From Faecalicatena orotica (GTDB lineage: Bacteria; Bacillota; Clostridia; Lachnospirales; Lachnospiraceae), in the NCBI RefSeq assembly GCF_003149245.1, contig NZ_QGDL01000002.1, positions 62,001-126,000 of the forward strand: a stretch of 64,000 bases of DNA, read 5' to 3'. Both the position numbers and the translations under genes were made by a program. This document shows, piece by piece, positions 61,505-64,000 of the stretch (position 1 is the stretch's first letter; each line of letters begins with the position of its first letter). Under the pieces are notes generated by a model that saw only the letters and a list, made by a program, of their open reading frames with translations, was not told where the DNA came from and did not search any database.

Positions 61505-62179
61505 ATGGAGACATTTAAAGTAGGATTAATCCGCGTATTGACAACGGAAGATCAGGAAGTGCTTCTTGCACACGGAAAAACGATTATGGAAATATTTCCC
61601 GGAATCGAGGTAGAGACGAAATGTATACCTGATCAGTATGAGGGAATACACAGCGAAGAACTGTGCCGGATAGCCATTCCTAAAATTGTTGAGACGGCAA
61701 AGACATTTCAGGATGCAGATATGCTGATCGTGAGCTGCGCGGATGACCCCGGTGTAGAAGAAATCAGAAAAGAGATACCGGGCATCCCGGTAACGGGCGG
61801 CGGAGAGACAACGGCCGCACTGGCGCTTAAGTACGGAGAAAAAATCGGGGTTCTGGGAATTACGGACTATGCCCCTGCCGCATACAGGCGTCTGCTTTAT
61901 GGGAAAATGATCTTAGGGAAGCCGGACGGGGTAGATAGTACTTTGGATCTGCTGACCCCGGAGGGAAGAGCCAGTACTCTAAAGAAAGGCATGGAGCTGA
62001 AAGAGCAGGGCGCGCAGGTAATCGCACTGGCCTGCACGGGACTCGGGACGATCGGAATTGCCGGCGAACTGGAAGAAACAACGGGGCTGCCTGTCATCGA
62101 CCCGGTCATAGCAGAGGGGTTATTCGCGTATTTCGAAAAGGTACGCCGGTCTTCACATCGCATCGGCCAGCGGCAATGA
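61505..62179 (+). CDS. Asp/Glu/hydantoin racemase family protein (224 aa)
   Basis: Cofactor-independent racemase fold with both catalytic cysteines in expected places: VSCADDPG (~78) and ALACTGLGTIG (~175). Substrate could be aspartate, glutamate, hydantoin or a malonate-type acid. GGAAGGG upstream of the ATG. Last gene of the operon, ending 20 bp before the convergent PepV gene. Confidence 0.84.
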   Translation: METFKVGLIRVLTTEDQEVLLAHGKTIMEIFPGIEVETKCIPDQYEGIHSEELCRIAIPKIVETAKTFQDADMLIVSCADDPGVEEIRKEIPGIPVTGGGETTAALALKYGEKIGVLGITDYAPAAYRRLLYGKMILGKPDGVDSTLDLLTPEGRASTLKKGMELKEQGAQVIALACTGLGTIGIAGELEETTGLPVIDPVIAEGLFAYFEKVRRSSHRIGQRQ

Positions 62180-62199
62180 TGGCCACTGAGCGAAAATAA

Positions 62200-63603
62200 T
62201 TACTGAACAGAAATGGGGGCAGTGAACAGGCGGTACATTGCCTCCAGACAGATTCTTGAGTGCTTTAAGTAATGCCCCAGTTCGATATGTTCATTGGGAC
62301 CATGTGCATTGCTGGGCGGCTCATCCGGAAAGACAGGCCCGAATGCGGTAACGGTATTGCGGGCATGTCTTGCATAGGTTCCGCCGCCAGTGGAATAGAT
62401 ATTACAGTTTTCTCCGGTAACGGCCCTATAGGCGTCAGACATTGCCGAAATCATGAAGGATTCCACGGGGATATGAAGCGGTGCCATATGCTTTATTTCT
62501 GTAACGGTTACCTGATATGCAGCGGCATTTTGCCTAAGCTGATTTATAATCATTTCTTTTGAAGCAGTGGCGGGATAGCGGATATCAGCTGATATAAGCT
62601 CCGTGCCATCCTGCACAGCAACTATCCCGGCATTTAAAGTCAGGGGGCCGGATTCCTTGTCGGCCATTCGGATTCCCAGTGAGGAACCATCATATTCCAG
62701 CCCGATTTTTTCAGCGGCAAATGTCAGTAACAGTCCTAATTCATCCCGCGTAAATACCTCATATAACAGATGTATGAGTTTCGATGCTGCATTTTCTCCC
62801 AGTTCAGGTTCTGCACCGTGTGCGGCTTTCCCGACAGCGTTAAGGAAGGCGAGATCCCCCTCTTTTCGGATGGAAAAACCGGAATTTCCCTGAATGGCGG
62901 CCTTTAACTTGTCATACTGTATATTAGAACAAAAAATTTCTGCATGTGCCTTATCCGGAACTGCATTTACAGCAAGTCCTGCATGGAAAGACTTGACAAC
63001 GCTGCATCTGCTGTGTGGGACAGAGAAGTCTGCACACAGGATTCCTTTCTCGCTGCCGCAGATTCCATAGGAACAGTCCGGAGTAAATCCCATTACGGGA
63101 TATCCACGTTTGCGGTAATACACATCCAAATCGTTGCTTCCAATCTCTTCACCACAGCCAAATACCGTGCGGAGGCAGTAATTGCCTGCAACGTGTGCGT
63201 CCTTCAGTGCCTTGAGTGCATAGAGAGAAGCTATGGCGGCGCCCTTGTCATCAGCCGTACCCCGTCCATACAAAAAGTTTCCTTTTTTCACCATTTCATA
63301 GGGGTCTGTATTCCATCCGTCCCCCGCGGGAACGACATCGACGTGGGTTAAAATATCTATGTATGAATTTCCGGTACCATAGCTTGCCTCTCCTGCATAA
63401 TAATTCACATTTGCAGTTGTAAGCCCAAGCCTCCCGGCCAGATTCAGAATGTAATCGAGTGCCTCCCTGCATGGCTGGCCAAATGGTTTTTGCCTGGAGG
63501 AGGTATCACATACAGAAGGGATAGAAACTAATGCGCCAAGGTCTGCCAGCATATCGTCAAAATATTGATCTATCTTATGACCAAATAACATCTGATTTTT
63601 CAT
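62200..63603 (-). CDS. pepV: M20 dipeptidase, PepV-like (467 aa)
   Basis: Zinc dipeptidase: THVDVVPAGDGWNTDPY, GRGTADDKGAAIASLYALK with the bridging Asp, GCGEEIGSNDLDVYY catalytic Glu pair and AHGPNEHIELGHYLKHS near the C-terminus. Cytoplasmic, processes imported dipeptides. Convergent with the DUF1177-racemase operon and divergent from the LacI-type gene, suggesting a shared theme of peptide or D-amino-acid use. Confidence 0.87.
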   Translation of the reverse strand: MKNQMLFGHKIDQYFDDMLADLGALVSIPSVCDTSSRQKPFGQPCREALDYILNLAGRLGLTTANVNYYAGEASYGTGNSYIDILTHVDVVPAGDGWNTDPYEMVKKGNFLYGRGTADDKGAAIASLYALKALKDAHVAGNYCLRTVFGCGEEIGSNDLDVYYRKRGYPVMGFTPDCSYGICGSEKGILCADFSVPHSRCSVVKSFHAGLAVNAVPDKAHAEIFCSNIQYDKLKAAIQGNSGFSIRKEGDLAFLNAVGKAAHGAEPELGENAASKLIHLLYEVFTRDELGLLLTFAAEKIGLEYDGSSLGIRMADKESGPLTLNAGIVAVQDGTELISADIRYPATASKEMIINQLRQNAAAYQVTVTEIKHMAPLHIPVESFMISAMSDAYRAVTGENCNIYSTGGGTYARHARNTVTAFGPVFPDEPPSNAHGPNEHIELGHYLKHSRICLEAMYRLFTAPISVQ

Positions 63604-63840
63604 AAAAAAATTCCTTTTGTCAAAATGAAAAAATGTTTAATAGTACCGTTGTAATAGAAACTTAAAAAAATGTTGACAAAATAGCAAACAATGTTCATGA
63701 TTAGTACAAAACAATATAAAAATATAGTATCATAGGGAAGAAACTCGTGCAATTCATAATTTTGTATAATGAGATTCTAAAAAAGGATGTCTAAGTGCTG
63801 AATTGGCAGTAGGAAGAAAAGTAAGTGGGAGAAGAGTACA

Positions 63841-64000
63841 ATGGCGGTAACATTACAGCAGATTGCCGATAAAGCGGGTGTGTCCCGGGGGACTGTAGAC
63901 CGTGCTTTGAAAGAGCGCGGGCGGATCAATCCGGAGGTGGCTGCAAAGATCAGGAAAATTGCAGATGAGATGGGATACCAGCCGAACAGAGCGGGAAGAG
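63841..64000 (+). CDS. LacI-family regulator (partial, N-terminal 53 codons)
   Basis: LacI helix-turn-helix: TLQQIADKAGVSRGTVDRAL, then KERGRIN and IADEMGYQPNRAG. The GTVDRAL variant is typical of a LacI subgroup often linked to binding-protein-like sensors. The gene runs off the window end. Upstream 63604-63840 is AT-rich; TTGACA at 63674-63679 with CATGAT 17 bp later is a possible promoter. Confidence 0.85.
   Translation, partial: MAVTLQQIADKAGVSRGTVDRALKERGRINPEVAAKIRKIADEMGYQPNRAGR

Noticed and set aside
1-64000. tRNA, rRNA, insertion sequences or prophage genes
   Set aside because: None was recognised by eye in the intergenic regions or among the proteins; no search tool was available, so a missed tRNA is unlikely but not excluded.

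Overview
The window reads as a chromosomal segment of a Gram-positive, strictly fermentative gut Clostridia member, most likely Lachnospiraceae. The basis is strong AGGAGG-type ribosome binding sites, PucR/YesMN/LacI regulation, a fructose PTS and several sugar ABC operons, AT-rich intergenic DNA, and Firmicutes-type gene families. No rRNA, tRNA, CRISPR array, transposase or phage gene was seen. Taxonomy is inference from gene content, not from a marker gene.

Layout. (1) 1-9408: a ring-opening amidohydrolase locus. It holds a PyrK-like reductase subunit (cut by the window edge), dihydroorotase, an M20 N-carbamoyl-amino-acid hydrolase, a second cyclic amidohydrolase, two PucR-type regulators (one fused to a YjjG-type nucleotidase) and a dicarboxylate-type symporter. 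The best reading is catabolism of orotate or a related ureide: orotate to dihydroorotate to carbamoylaspartate to aspartate. Three promoters share one operator/promoter module with identical spacing. (2) 9550-14249: zinc-ribbon/CD225 protein, a frameshifted DUF2752 gene, a MATE exporter, and a PII-like plus DUF1538 membrane pair. (3) 14589-18206: fruK-fruA-fruR. (4) 18933-33026: a LacI-controlled cluster matching the order of E. coli ycjW-MNOPQRSTU (glycoside phosphorylases, ABC importer, 3-keto-glycoside redox enzymes, beta-phosphoglucomutase), plus an extra ADP-ribosylglycohydrolase-fold protein. (5) 33336-42206: an RbsABC-like importer with a 2-hydroxyacid dehydrogenase, RhaD-like aldolase, DhaKL kinase and FGGY kinase, an unassigned sugar pathway. 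It converges on (6) 42278-46297: a YesMN-type two-component system with a third gene that is an RbsA-like ABC ATPase with both nucleotide sites destroyed.

(7) 46416-49862: FUSC exporter, MarR regulator and EamA transporter. (8) 49825-57092, minus strand: ddl-murF-HAD phosphatase-HPt-REC/HD-GYP/GGDEF, probably one operon joining peptidoglycan precursor synthesis with c-di-GMP-type signalling, preceded by pncB. (9) 57453-64000: a small protein, a methyltransferase, then DUF1177-AroM-M29-like peptidase-Asp/Glu racemase with a convergent PepV dipeptidase and a LacI regulator cut by the window end.

The strongest candidates for undescribed biology are the pseudo-ATPase two-component system, the shared fixed-spacing operator of the amidohydrolase regulon with its PucR-nucleotidase fusion, a two-hairpin repeat with covarying stems in front of two unrelated genes, and the extra ADP-ribosylglycohydrolase-like protein in the ycj-type cluster.
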